A stretch of 64,000 nt of DNA from Ruegeria sp. A3M17 (lineage in GTDB: Bacteria > Pseudomonadota > Alphaproteobacteria > Rhodobacterales > Rhodobacteraceae): assembly GCF_003318255.1 (NCBI RefSeq), contig NZ_QOCF01000014.1, positions 124,001-188,000 on the forward strand, read 5' to 3'. The notes below the pieces were generated by a model, which was not told where the DNA came from, searched no databases, and worked only from the letters and a program-made list of their open reading frames with translations. Positions 42,552 through 51,136 of the stretch are shown here, piece by piece. Made by a program: the position numbers and the translations under genes. The stretch's first letter is position 1; the number at the start of each line of letters is the position of its first letter.

Positions 42552-43526
42552 ATGACCGACCGTTACGAACAGTCTATGATGGACAATCTATATTGGTGGG
42601 GGATACCGACCCTATTTCGGTGCCCCAATCAAGGTCCCGAAGGGCAGGACATCGCTTTGGTCGGAGTGCCGCATTCGGCAGGCAACGGCACAACCGAGCG
42701 GGATCAGCATCTGGGCCCGCGTGCTTTGCGGCATGTCTCGGCCGTACAGCGGCGGGTACATTCGGTGTTTGAAATTGATCCGTGGAATTGTGCGAAGATT
42801 GCAGATGTAGGCGACGTTCCATTTCCGCGGGCAAACGATAACGAAGACTGCATCGAACGGATTACGGCTTTTTACAAAGACATCGATGCAGCCGGTGCGC
42901 GCCCGGTGTCGATTGGCGGCGACCACTCCATCACTGGCGGGATCGTGCAAGCGCTGGGTCGCGGCAAGCTGGCGGGTGGAGAGCCTGTCAGCTTTCTGCA
43001 TCTGGACGCGCATACGGACGTGTTCACCAAGGTCGATCATTTCCTGGGGGCCAAGAAATCAGCGGCCCATTGGGGCGCGTATCTGGCGGATCAGGGGCAG
43101 GTCGACCCCACGCGATCCATGCAAATCGGACTTAGGGGCCATCCGCGAAGCCTAGACTGGCTTCAGCCCTCTTACGACTATGGCTACAATATCGTCACTA
43201 TGCGCGAATTCCGTCAACGCGGGCTGGAAGACGTCGTGGCTCAGACCAAAGAAATTCTGGGCGACCGCCCGGTCTATATCACGTTCGATCTGGATTGCCT
43301 TGATCCCACTGTCGCGCCTGCCGTGTCCAATCTGGAACCGGGCGAGAAGGGTTTCGATATTGACGAGGCTGTCGGCATTCTGCGTGCCGCGCGCGGGTTG
43401 AACATCGTTGGCGGGGATGTCGTCTGCATGATGCCAACCAAGGACAGCCCGAACAACATCACCGCGCTAACGGCAGCTGCGGTGATGTTCGAAATGATTT
43501 CGATGATCGCCGAAAACGCCAGTTAG
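42552..43526 (+). CDS. Ureohydrolase (agmatinase/guanidinobutyrase family) 1
   Basis: 324 aa. Binuclear Mn site complete: SIGGDHSITGG, HLDAHTDVF and FDLDCLDPTVAPA. The family hydrolyses a guanidino group to urea and an amine. Substrate-specificity loops differ from agmatinase, so guanidinobutyrate, guanidinopropionate, guanidinoacetate or other guanidino acids are possible. It starts right after the ABC terminator and converges with a second ureohydrolase whose stop overlaps its own by four bases. Confidence 0.9.
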   Translation: MTDRYEQSMMDNLYWWGIPTLFRCPNQGPEGQDIALVGVPHSAGNGTTERDQHLGPRALRHVSAVQRRVHSVFEIDPWNCAKIADVGDVPFPRANDNEDCIERITAFYKDIDAAGARPVSIGGDHSITGGIVQALGRGKLAGGEPVSFLHLDAHTDVFTKVDHFLGAKKSAAHWGAYLADQGQVDPTRSMQIGLRGHPRSLDWLQPSYDYGYNIVTMREFRQRGLEDVVAQTKEILGDRPVYITFDLDCLDPTVAPAVSNLEPGEKGFDIDEAVGILRAARGLNIVGGDVVCMMPTKDSPNNITALTAAAVMFEMISMIAENAS

Positions 43527-44491
43527 CGCCGTGCGTCCACGGCCTGAGCCAAAACGCAGAGCAGTTCGAACATCAGCGAAATGCCCAGCCACGCAGTGCC
43601 TCCGTTCGGATCGAATGGGGGCGATACTTCGACCAGATCAGCGCCAATCAGGTTCACACCAGACATCTGGCGGATGACCTGCTGCGCCTGAAAACTATTC
43701 GGTCCTCCGATCTCGGGCGTTCCGGTGCCAGGGGCGTAGGTTGGGTCAACAAAATCAATGTCATAGGTGCAATAAGTTGGTGCTTGCCCAACGATACCGC
43801 GCACTTCGGCCATCACGTCTTTAATGCCCCGATCGAACAGTTCTTCGATACGGATTATGCGGATACCCTGTGCCTCGCCCCACTCGATGTCTTCGGTGTT
43901 GTACGCAGTGCCCCGGATGCCAACCTGAACAAAGCGTTTGGGATCGACCAGTCCTTCTTCTACCGCGCGGCGAAACGGAGTGCCGTGGGTAAACTTATGG
44001 CCGCCAAAATAGCTATCGAACAGGTCCGTGTGGCTGTCGAACTGGATCAGGCCAACGGGGCCTGCGGCGGCAAGCGCACGCAAAACGGGCAGGGTGGTCA
44101 GGTGGTCCCCGCCAGCGGTAAGCGGAACAATGCCTTTTGCCTGTAGGGTCGAGAAGAAATCCGTAACGCGGTTCAGAGTATCTTCGATATCAACCGGATT
44201 GGGCGCAACGTCGCCAAGATCGGCGCAATTGACCATTGAGAACGGCGCGACGCCTGTGACCGGGTTCATAGCGCGGATCATCGTGGAATAGTCCCGCAAT
44301 TGTCGCGGGCCATGCCGCGCACCGGGACGATTGGTGGTTCCGCCATCCCACGGGATGCCGACCAGACCCAATTCAACTTCGGATATGCGATCGTGTTCTA
44401 GGCCCAAACTGGGAAGGCGCATGAACGAAGGGATGCCGGCAAACCGGGCGAGTTCCATCGCCGATATCGGCTGAAAAAATGAATCGGTCAT
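43523..44491 (-). CDS. Ureohydrolase (agmatinase family) 2
   Basis: 322 aa. Metal site TAGGDHLTTLP, QFDSHTDLFDSYF and YDIDFVDPTYAPGTGTPE, again complete, with a phenylalanine-rich second shell. Clearly diverged from ureohydrolase 1, so the two probably act on different guanidino substrates or as a heteromeric pair. The GTGTPE loop is a feature of the agmatinase/guanidinobutyrase side. Co-directional with the MttB-family gene upstream (72-bp gap). Confidence 0.9.
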   Translation of the reverse strand: MTDSFFQPISAMELARFAGIPSFMRLPSLGLEHDRISEVELGLVGIPWDGGTTNRPGARHGPRQLRDYSTMIRAMNPVTGVAPFSMVNCADLGDVAPNPVDIEDTLNRVTDFFSTLQAKGIVPLTAGGDHLTTLPVLRALAAAGPVGLIQFDSHTDLFDSYFGGHKFTHGTPFRRAVEEGLVDPKRFVQVGIRGTAYNTEDIEWGEAQGIRIIRIEELFDRGIKDVMAEVRGIVGQAPTYCTYDIDFVDPTYAPGTGTPEIGGPNSFQAQQVIRQMSGVNLIGADLVEVSPPFDPNGGTAWLGISLMFELLCVLAQAVDARR

Positions 44492-44563
44492 GACCGGTAT
44501 CCTTTGGTAATTTCCCGGCTGACCCTAGCGGGTCAATGCGGTGCTGGGAATGCTCCGTAGACT

Positions 44564-46084
44564 TCAGTCCAGTATGCGGAATCGTTTGCGAATTTCAGCA
44601 TCCTGTTTGGCGCTCAGGTATTGTGGGTGGTGACTGGCCAGAACTTCTTTGGCGTGATGCCGGGCAGATGACCATGCGTCTTTGGCACCATCGTTTTGCC
44701 ACGTGCGGGGCTCCTGGCGATCGGCGAGTTCGGGGTAAAAGTAATCCCGCTCCATCGCCGCATAGGTCAGTTGGCTGCCCAGAAAATGCCCGTCACCCAA
44801 GACCGAATGGCAGATGGCGTCAAAACCCAGGTTTTCCTCGCTCACCTCAATCCCGCGCAGCGCACGATAGGTGTGTGAGTGCATTTCGTTGTCCAGCACA
44901 AACCCCTCGAAGCTTGCCCCCAGCAGCGACGCGGTCATGCCCGAGCTTTCATAGATCAGATTCCCCCCAGCCAGTGCCGCGGCAAGCGAGGTCATGCCTT
45001 TTTCAACGCCGTATTGTGCATCGATGGCCTTTGCGTCGGTCATGGATGCGGCTACGCCCGAGGGCAGGTCCAGCCAGTTCGTGAGCTGCGCCGAGGCGGC
45101 GTTCAAAACGGCCGTCTCTCCGCTGCCGCCGGCAAAAGACCCGGTCCTGAGGTCTACGATGAAAGGCCAATTGGAAAACACCATCGGAAATCCGGGTCTG
45201 ATCGCGTAGACCATGACAAGACTGGCCAATGTCTCGGCCAGCGATTGCGCCAAAAACCCAGCCAAAGTCGCCGGGGCCGTGGCGCCGGCCTGCGCGGCTG
45301 TGATGCACGACATAGGAATATTGTGGGCGACGCATTCATAGACGACATCAACCGCATCCTCCCCATACCGCAGTGGCGAAATCACCGGGCTGATATGAGC
45401 TTTCAGAAAGGGGCGTTTGGAGAATTCACCCGGCCCTCCGGCGACGATATCCAGCATCTCGACAATGGGGCCGATATGTTCGGCCAGGGTAAATGATGTT
45501 GCCACCGGTTTGGTCGTATTGCGGACCAGCGCGTAGGCTGTGTTAACGTCCAGATCGAATACATCAGGTACATCTGTGGCCACGCAGCATCGGGTGAACC
45601 AGCTGACATTGGCCAGCGTGTCCTGCAATCGGGTGAAGTCGTGCAGGTCCTCCAGCGTAGAGGGGCGATAAAGACCGCTGTCGATGTCCAGCGTTTGAAC
45701 GGCCGCACCGCCAGTGCCGAAATACACGCGGTCGCCGCCAACCTCGATCGAGCGGTTTTCGTCCCGGCCATGGAACACGAAACTTTTGGGGGCTGTATCG
45801 ATTGCGCGCTGAACCATTTCACGCGGGAACAGCAACCGGTTTTGTTGACCCGCCTGCGCACCTGCGGCTTTGAGGTCTGCCGCTAATCTGTCTGGCACGT
45901 TTCCCATGCCCAAACGCTCGAGCAGCCGCAGTGCCGTGTCGTATATCTGTTCGATCTCGGGCTGGCGCAGAGGTTTATAAGCTCCGCCTTTCTGGCCGGG
46001 TGGGCAGGGGTCTACGACCGGTTTGGCGGCGCGTTGGGCATGCCGCGCTTTTCGGCCGCTGCGTTTAGAACCCTCTGATGACAT
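44564..46084 (-). CDS. MttB-family (COG5598) methyltransferase, non-pyrrolysine type
   Basis: 506 aa. Trimethylamine methyltransferase-fold protein: N-terminal basic tail, GGAYKPLRQPEIEQIYDTALRLLERLG, then VYFGTGGAAVQTLDIDSG, FTRCCVATDVPD, and C-terminal GFVLDNEMHSHTYRALRGI. No in-frame TAG is read through, so it is not a pyrrolysine enzyme; relatives such as MtgB demethylate glycine betaine and others proline betaine or carnitine. No corrinoid partner protein gene is near it. AGGAA precedes the ATG. It is divergent from a dimethylglycine-dehydrogenase-like gene. Confidence 0.86.
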   Translation of the reverse strand: MSSEGSKRSGRKARHAQRAAKPVVDPCPPGQKGGAYKPLRQPEIEQIYDTALRLLERLGMGNVPDRLAADLKAAGAQAGQQNRLLFPREMVQRAIDTAPKSFVFHGRDENRSIEVGGDRVYFGTGGAAVQTLDIDSGLYRPSTLEDLHDFTRLQDTLANVSWFTRCCVATDVPDVFDLDVNTAYALVRNTTKPVATSFTLAEHIGPIVEMLDIVAGGPGEFSKRPFLKAHISPVISPLRYGEDAVDVVYECVAHNIPMSCITAAQAGATAPATLAGFLAQSLAETLASLVMVYAIRPGFPMVFSNWPFIVDLRTGSFAGGSGETAVLNAASAQLTNWLDLPSGVAASMTDAKAIDAQYGVEKGMTSLAAALAGGNLIYESSGMTASLLGASFEGFVLDNEMHSHTYRALRGIEVSEENLGFDAICHSVLGDGHFLGSQLTYAAMERDYFYPELADRQEPRTWQNDGAKDAWSSARHHAKEVLASHHPQYLSAKQDAEIRKRFRILD

Positions 46085-46170
46085 CCGGGCCAATTCCTTT
46101 TTTTACTTTCCTGCACCGTAAGGGGCGGAACATCCCGGCATCAAAGGCGAATTGCCGTTTTCAGAATCCG

Positions 46171-46188
46171 AAATCGCAGTTTCGATTT
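46171..46188. promoter_or_regulatory. Inverted repeat between the MttB-type and DMGDH-type genes
   Basis: AAATCG-CAGTTT-CGATTT in the divergent promoter region. Read on the minus strand, it contains AAATCGAAAC, which is also found 14-23 bases before the LysR gene at 48794. Likely binding site of that regulator; not experimentally known. Confidence 0.45.
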
Positions 46189-46268
46189 TCTTGCACCCGC
46201 ATTTGCGCAGTTGTCGCCCCAGCCTTTTCTTCCGCAAGACTTAGACGAAATCTTACGGAGCAAAGCCA

Positions 46269-48704
46269 ATGAAGTCGCGTACCAAAGTCGTTGTGATCGG
46301 CGGCGGCATCGCCGGATGTTCGACCCTCTATCATCTGACGCAGGAGGGGTGGACCGATGTCGTGCTGGTCGAACGGAACGAATTGACCTCGGGGACGACA
46401 TGGCATTCGGCCGCGCAGGTGACGAACTTTGGCATGAACCAGACGATGGTGGGCCTGAAAACGCACTCGATCCAATTGTATAAGGAGTTAGCCGACGATC
46501 CGGATTATCCGATCAACTACCACCACGGGGATGGGGGGATACGCCTCGCCAACACCGAAGGCCAAATGCAGGGTTATCGCCACTTTGCATCCATGGCGCG
46601 GGGTATGGATGTGCACTTCGAGGTGATTGACGCGGACGAATGCGCCCGCCGCCACCCTCTGATTTCAACCGACAACCTGATCGGCGGGTTGTGGGACCCG
46701 CTGGACGGCGATATTGACCCCGCTCAGTTGTGTCAGGCATTGGCGCGCCGGGCGCGCAAGGCAGGGGCAGAGGTTTATCGGAATACACCAGTGAAGGGTC
46801 TGGTGCAGCACGCCGACGACACCTGGACTGTGCAGACCGAGCATGGTGACATCGATTGCGACATCGTGGTCAACGCCTGCGGATATCGCGTCAACGAAGT
46901 CGGCGCCATGATGGGCGTTCATCATCCTGTTTCGTCGATGGAGCACCAGTACTTCCTGACCGAAGAGATACAAGCGATACGCGACGCGGGTCACCGGATG
47001 CCGCTGCTGCGTTGTCCGATCAGCGATTATTATTGCCGGCAGGAAAAAAACGGCCTGTTGCTCGGGTTTTACGAACAGGACTGCAAGACCTGGGGCATGG
47101 ATGGAATTGATCCGAACTTTGTGAATGCCCTCTGTCCCGACGATCTGGATCGCGTGACGGACGTATTGGAGGGTGCATTCGCGCGGATGCCCGCGCTGAT
47201 GGAGGTTGGTATTCACACCGTGGTCAATGGGCCGATTACTTATACGATCGACGGGGCTCCGCTGGTGGGGCCAATCCCTGGCAAACGCAACGCCTTTTGT
47301 ATCATCGGTCTGCGCGCAGGGCTGGGTGAAGGTGGCGGGCATGGGTGGTTGCTGGCCCAGCAGATCGTGCATGGTGAGGCTTGTTACGATACGTGGTGCC
47401 TCGATCCCCGGCGGTTCACGGGTCATGCAAACGTCGAATTGACCGCGCTCAAGGCCATCGAGGACTATCAGAACGAATTCCGGTTCCACTTTCCGCATGA
47501 ACATCGCCCAGCAGGGCGTCCCGCCAAGACCACACCTCTGACACCGGTGCTGGCGGCGGAAGGGGCCGAGTTCACCGTGGTCAACGGGTGGGAGAGGGTG
47601 GATTATATTAAACCCTCGCCGGAGTTCACGCCGACGCATAGTTTCGGTTTTGACGAAACATTTGACGTGGTCGCCGCCGAGGTTCGGAATGTGCAATCGG
47701 GTGTTGGACTGGCCGAGGTGAACGGGTTCAATCGGATCGAAATCACTGGAAACGACCGGCATGCTTTTCTGGACCGGATGTTCTGCGGGCTTGTGACCCG
47801 GCGCGAGGGGCGTGTTGGGCTAGGATACCTGCTGAACCATCATGGTATGATCAAAGCCGAGGCTACGATCGCCAATCTACCGGCCAGCGACAGGGGGGAG
47901 GCGCGCGTCTGGTATGGCTCTGCCGCCGCAAGCGAATTTCATGACATGGATTGGCTGCGTCAGCACATGCGACGCGATGAAGACGTTCATCTGCGCAGCC
48001 TTACAAATGACCAGACCATATTGGTCCTCGCTGGCCCGAAGGCGCGAGACGTCTTGTCGGCCTGCGCCCGAGGGGACTGGCCGGCTGAGGCTTTCCCATG
48101 GCTCAATGTGCGCGAGTGCTTTGTTGGCATCGCTCCGGCTACGGTCATGAACCTCAGCTTTTCTGGTGAACTGGCCTATGAAATCCACGTGCCCAACGCA
48201 TCGCTTTACGCAGCCTATCTGGCATTGCGGCAGGCAGGCGAGGCGCACGGGTTGAAATTGTTCGGTGCGCGGGCCGTCGAGTCGATGCGGATGGAGAAGA
48301 GCTTCCTTCATTGGAAAGCAGACCTGATCACCGAGTTCGATCCGTTTGAAACCGGATTGGACAGGTACGTCCGATTGAATAAGGGTGATTTTGTCGGGCG
48401 CGACGCGCTGATGAAACGGCAATCGGAAGGTCCTCGCAAAAAGCTTGCCGCACTTCAGGTCTCCTCAACCCTGGGTCCTGCACATCCCGGAGCGTCCTTG
48501 ATGCAGGGGGATCAGGTGGTTGGAACCGTCACGTCGGGCGACTGGGGACACCGCACCGGGTTGAACCTGGCACATGCATTCGTCGATCCCGCTTTTGCGG
48601 ATATTGGCAGAGAATTGGACCTGGACAGTTGCGGTCAGCGTGTGCGCGCAACGGTAATTCCACCATGTCCATATGACCCGAGCTTTGATCGGATGAAGGC
48701 GTAA
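46269..48704 (+). CDS. Dimethylglycine/sarcosine dehydrogenase-like flavoprotein with GcvT domain
   Basis: 811 aa, the usual length. FAD-binding VVVIGGGIAGCSTLYHL at residues 7-23; LTSGTTWHSAAQV with H46 at the position of covalent FAD attachment in DMGDH; the DAO domain to about residue 430; then a GcvT-like folate-binding domain ending with the SGDWGHRTGLNLAHAFV region. Such enzymes oxidise N-methyl groups and pass formaldehyde to tetrahydrofolate. The pairing with an MttB-family enzyme and a betaine-type importer points to stepwise demethylation of a methylated amine. Confidence 0.92.
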   Translation: MKSRTKVVVIGGGIAGCSTLYHLTQEGWTDVVLVERNELTSGTTWHSAAQVTNFGMNQTMVGLKTHSIQLYKELADDPDYPINYHHGDGGIRLANTEGQMQGYRHFASMARGMDVHFEVIDADECARRHPLISTDNLIGGLWDPLDGDIDPAQLCQALARRARKAGAEVYRNTPVKGLVQHADDTWTVQTEHGDIDCDIVVNACGYRVNEVGAMMGVHHPVSSMEHQYFLTEEIQAIRDAGHRMPLLRCPISDYYCRQEKNGLLLGFYEQDCKTWGMDGIDPNFVNALCPDDLDRVTDVLEGAFARMPALMEVGIHTVVNGPITYTIDGAPLVGPIPGKRNAFCIIGLRAGLGEGGGHGWLLAQQIVHGEACYDTWCLDPRRFTGHANVELTALKAIEDYQNEFRFHFPHEHRPAGRPAKTTPLTPVLAAEGAEFTVVNGWERVDYIKPSPEFTPTHSFGFDETFDVVAAEVRNVQSGVGLAEVNGFNRIEITGNDRHAFLDRMFCGLVTRREGRVGLGYLLNHHGMIKAEATIANLPASDRGEARVWYGSAAASEFHDMDWLRQHMRRDEDVHLRSLTNDQTILVLAGPKARDVLSACARGDWPAEAFPWLNVRECFVGIAPATVMNLSFSGELAYEIHVPNASLYAAYLALRQAGEAHGLKLFGARAVESMRMEKSFLHWKADLITEFDPFETGLDRYVRLNKGDFVGRDALMKRQSEGPRKKLAALQVSSTLGPAHPGASLMQGDQVVGTVTSGDWGHRTGLNLAHAFVDPAFADIGRELDLDSCGQRVRATVIPPCPYDPSFDRMKA

Positions 48705-48769
48705 ACCCGAAGCCGACGTCAATTTCAGCATTGCCGTAAGGTCAAATCTTTGCTTGGCTAGTTTTGAGC

Positions 48770-48779
48770 AAATCGAAAC
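48770..48779. promoter_or_regulatory. AAATCGAAAC motif upstream of the LysR gene
   Basis: Same 10 bases as on the minus strand of the palindrome at 46171-46188. It precedes the LysR start by 14 bases, consistent with autoregulation by the protein that would also bind the divergent promoter. Confidence 0.35.
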
Positions 48780-48793
48780 AATGATTGGCACCC

Positions 48794-49765
48794 ATGTCCA
48801 AATCGCTGAGCCTGAGATGGTTGGAAATCTTCCAATTGATAGCCAAATCCGGATCGATCCAACAGGTCGCGTCCGAAACGGGTCTGTCGATCAGCACGGT
48901 CTCGAACCACCTGCGCAGCTTGGAGAACACGCTTGGTATCGAGTTGGTCGATCATGGGCGCAGACCCATGGGCCTGACACCCGCGGGCGAGGTCTTTGCG
49001 CGGTACGTCCGCGACGGTTTGACTGTTCTAAAGCGGGGCGAGGCCGAAATCCGAACGGGCAACTGGCAACACGCGACCGACTTGCGATTGGCGCTTATTG
49101 ACGATTTCGACAACCAGATCGCGCCGGATATGGTCCGGTTTCTGGCGCAGGCATTGCCGCGCTGCAATTTTCGTCATTATACGCGCCCCAGCCACGAAAT
49201 CCTCTCCAAGCTACAGGAACACAAACTGGATGTGGGCGTTGCCACCCGACCACCGGGACGAACCGAAGGATTGATCGAATATCCGTTGATGCGCGACCCG
49301 TTTTTGGTCGTGCTTCCCAACAGTTTTGAAGGGTCGCCCGAAGAGTTGTTTCACCCGGACGCGGATCTACCCCTGTTGCGATATTCTCGGGACTATGTGA
49401 TCGGGAAGCAAATCGAGATCCAGCTGGCGCGTAGCAAGTTCAGCTTGCCGAACAGGTTCGAACTGGAATGCAACCAGTCGATCATCGGTTTGGTGGCCCA
49501 GGGTAGCGGTTGGGCGATCACAACGGCCGCCTGTTTTCATCGGACCCAGCGGTTCCATAACAGTGTCAAAGCCATGCCGTTTCCCGGCAGAAATTTCGTG
49601 CGAACCGTGTCGCTGTTCACGACCGAAGTGTATCCCGTGACGACCTCGGAATTGATCCAGAAAGTTATGGTGAAACTGATCCGGCAACATTTTACGCGCC
49701 CAATGTGCGCCAAGCATCCTTGGTTGAAAGACGACTTCCGCACGATGGAGGGCGAAGCGGCTTAG
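48794..49765 (+). CDS. LysR-family regulator next to the methylated-amine genes
   Basis: 323 aa, slightly long for LysR (about 300). N-terminal helix-turn-helix: LRWLEIFQLIAKSGSIQQVASETGL then STVSNHLRSLENTLGI; effector-binding part begins near DLRLALIDDFDNQI. It is downstream of and co-directional with the DMGDH-like gene (90-bp spacer) and its stop overlaps that of the LacI gene by four bases. Target inferred from shared motifs in the promoters at 46171 and 38621. Confidence 0.88.
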   Translation: MSKSLSLRWLEIFQLIAKSGSIQQVASETGLSISTVSNHLRSLENTLGIELVDHGRRPMGLTPAGEVFARYVRDGLTVLKRGEAEIRTGNWQHATDLRLALIDDFDNQIAPDMVRFLAQALPRCNFRHYTRPSHEILSKLQEHKLDVGVATRPPGRTEGLIEYPLMRDPFLVVLPNSFEGSPEELFHPDADLPLLRYSRDYVIGKQIEIQLARSKFSLPNRFELECNQSIIGLVAQGSGWAITTAACFHRTQRFHNSVKAMPFPGRNFVRTVSLFTTEVYPVTTSELIQKVMVKLIRQHFTRPMCAKHPWLKDDFRTMEGEAA

Positions 49766-50787
49766 CCCGACGCGGGCTTGCCAAGCGACGGTCGATTTAC
49801 AATTCTCGTCGCCAGTTGTTCGCCAGTCCCGGTGGTTTGGTTTTCGACCATCTCAACCAGCTGCAGGGCCGCTTTGCGCCCCATTTCACGATGTGGCACA
49901 TGCACAGTCGTCAGGGCCGGGGAAACGATCCGGGCCAGTTCGATATCGTCGAAGCCCGTGATCGATACATCGCCGGGCACATCCAACCCCATCTCTTGGG
50001 CCTGTCGCAAGGCACCGGCGGCCAACACATCGTTCCCACACAAGATTGCAGTCGGCGGCGGGTCAGCGTTCATCAGGTCGCGGAAGGCTTTGGCACCGTT
50101 TTCGATCTCATAGGATGTTTCGACAAGAGTCAGATTGCTGGCTTCAAGCCCGCTACCAGATACCGCATCCCGGATGCCCTGAACCCTGAGCCGTGCGCGA
50201 TCATTCCCGTCGACGAGACCCGAGATGACGCCAATTTGTGTATGCCCCAATTCAATAACATGGCTGGCGAGGTCGAACATGGCCGCGCGATTGTCAAATC
50301 CGATGGAAGGCAACTTGGAGTCTGGCAAATAGGACCATGCGACCAATGCGGGAATTTTCCGCTGGCTCAGAAAGTCGTAGATTTTGGGATCGCGGTCATG
50401 TCCGATCAGCAGCAGCCCGTCGGCTCCTCGTGCAATCAGGGTCCGGATTTGCTCTTCTTCGATTTCAGGTTTGTAAGCTGAACTTGAGACCAGCAGCGTA
50501 TAACCGCGCTGGTGCAGCTCTTCCTGAAAGGATTGAAGCCCACGCGCGAAGATCGCGTTTTCCATGGTCGGTATGATCGCCCCAATGGTGAACGACCGTT
50601 TGGCGGCCATGACGCGCGCCGCAAAGTTTGGCGTGTACCCCAGCGCATCAACTGCGGAAAGGACGCGTTTGCGGGTCGCTTCGACCACTCGGTCCGGGCT
50701 GTTGAGGCAACGCGACACTGTAGCCGTCGAAACGTCGGCCATTTTTGCCACATCATCCAGTGTCGGCGCCGACCGAGGTTTCTCCAT
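49762..50787 (-). CDS. LacI-family regulator of the DHPS operon
   Basis: About 341 aa. LacI helix-turn-helix and hinge: PTLDDVAKMADVSTATVSR, then VVEATRKRVLSAVDALGYTPN with the hinge AARVMA; sugar-binding-like core SFTIGAIIPTMENAIFARG. A GTG four codons upstream is the alternative start. Divergent from the small membrane protein/TRAP gene with two near-palindromic LacI-type operators between, so it almost certainly represses the DHPS operon and itself, and is released by DHPS or a pathway intermediate. Confidence 0.92.
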   Translation of the reverse strand: MEKPRSAPTLDDVAKMADVSTATVSRCLNSPDRVVEATRKRVLSAVDALGYTPNFAARVMAAKRSFTIGAIIPTMENAIFARGLQSFQEELHQRGYTLLVSSSAYKPEIEEEQIRTLIARGADGLLLIGHDRDPKIYDFLSQRKIPALVAWSYLPDSKLPSIGFDNRAAMFDLASHVIELGHTQIGVISGLVDGNDRARLRVQGIRDAVSGSGLEASNLTLVETSYEIENGAKAFRDLMNADPPPTAILCGNDVLAAGALRQAQEMGLDVPGDVSITGFDDIELARIVSPALTTVHVPHREMGRKAALQLVEMVENQTTGTGEQLATRIVNRPSLGKPASG

Positions 50788-50853
50788 TTCCAAACTCACA
50801 ATTTGCTTTTGCCAATAACTCTAAACTCAACTGCCGCCAGAGGGAAGTGGATA

Positions 50854-50888
50854 TGTAAGCGCTTGCATTTTGAATGTAAGCGCTTACA
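50854..50888. promoter_or_regulatory. Tandem LacI-type operators of the DHPS operon
   Basis: TGTAAGCGCTTGCA (50854-50867) and the perfect palindrome TGTAAGCGCTTACA (50875-50888), centres 21 bp apart, which is two helical turns. Both match the AAGCGCTT core used by LacI-family repressors. They lie in the divergent promoter and span a candidate -35 (TTGCAT) and -10 (TACAAA), so binding would block polymerase. Confidence 0.85.
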
Positions 50889-50926
50889 AATGGCGTTGAG
50901 CCGAATCTGAAAAGGGAGTCCAAGAG

Positions 50927-51112
50927 ATGTTTCTTGCTGCGTCCGCACTCGTGTTTGCCATCTATTTTGCGAACGTGGCGCTGGGGGCTTTTGCAAACAG
51001 CGCCTTTCTTGGTGACGTTGGAGAGATGTTGGTTCTGTTCGCGGCGTCGATCCTGTTCGTTGTCGCAATTCTAAAAAGGGAAGCTGTCCGTGACGCAAAA
51101 AAGGGTGGCTGA
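50927..51112 (+). CDS. Small two-helix membrane protein at the head of the DHPS operon
   Basis: 61 aa: hydrophobic segment MFLAASALVFAIYFANVALG, a short polar turn (SAFLGDVGE), a second hydrophobic segment MLVLFAASILFVVAIL and a basic end KREAVRDAKKGG that should face the cytosol. GGGAG precedes the ATG. It is the first gene after the LacI operators and 24 bp before the TRAP receptor gene. No family recognised; it may be a small accessory subunit of the importer, which is inference. Confidence 0.72.
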   Translation: MFLAASALVFAIYFANVALGAFANSAFLGDVGEMLVLFAASILFVVAILKREAVRDAKKGG

Positions 51113-51136
51113 ATTTTTTGCTTGGGAGGGCACTAA

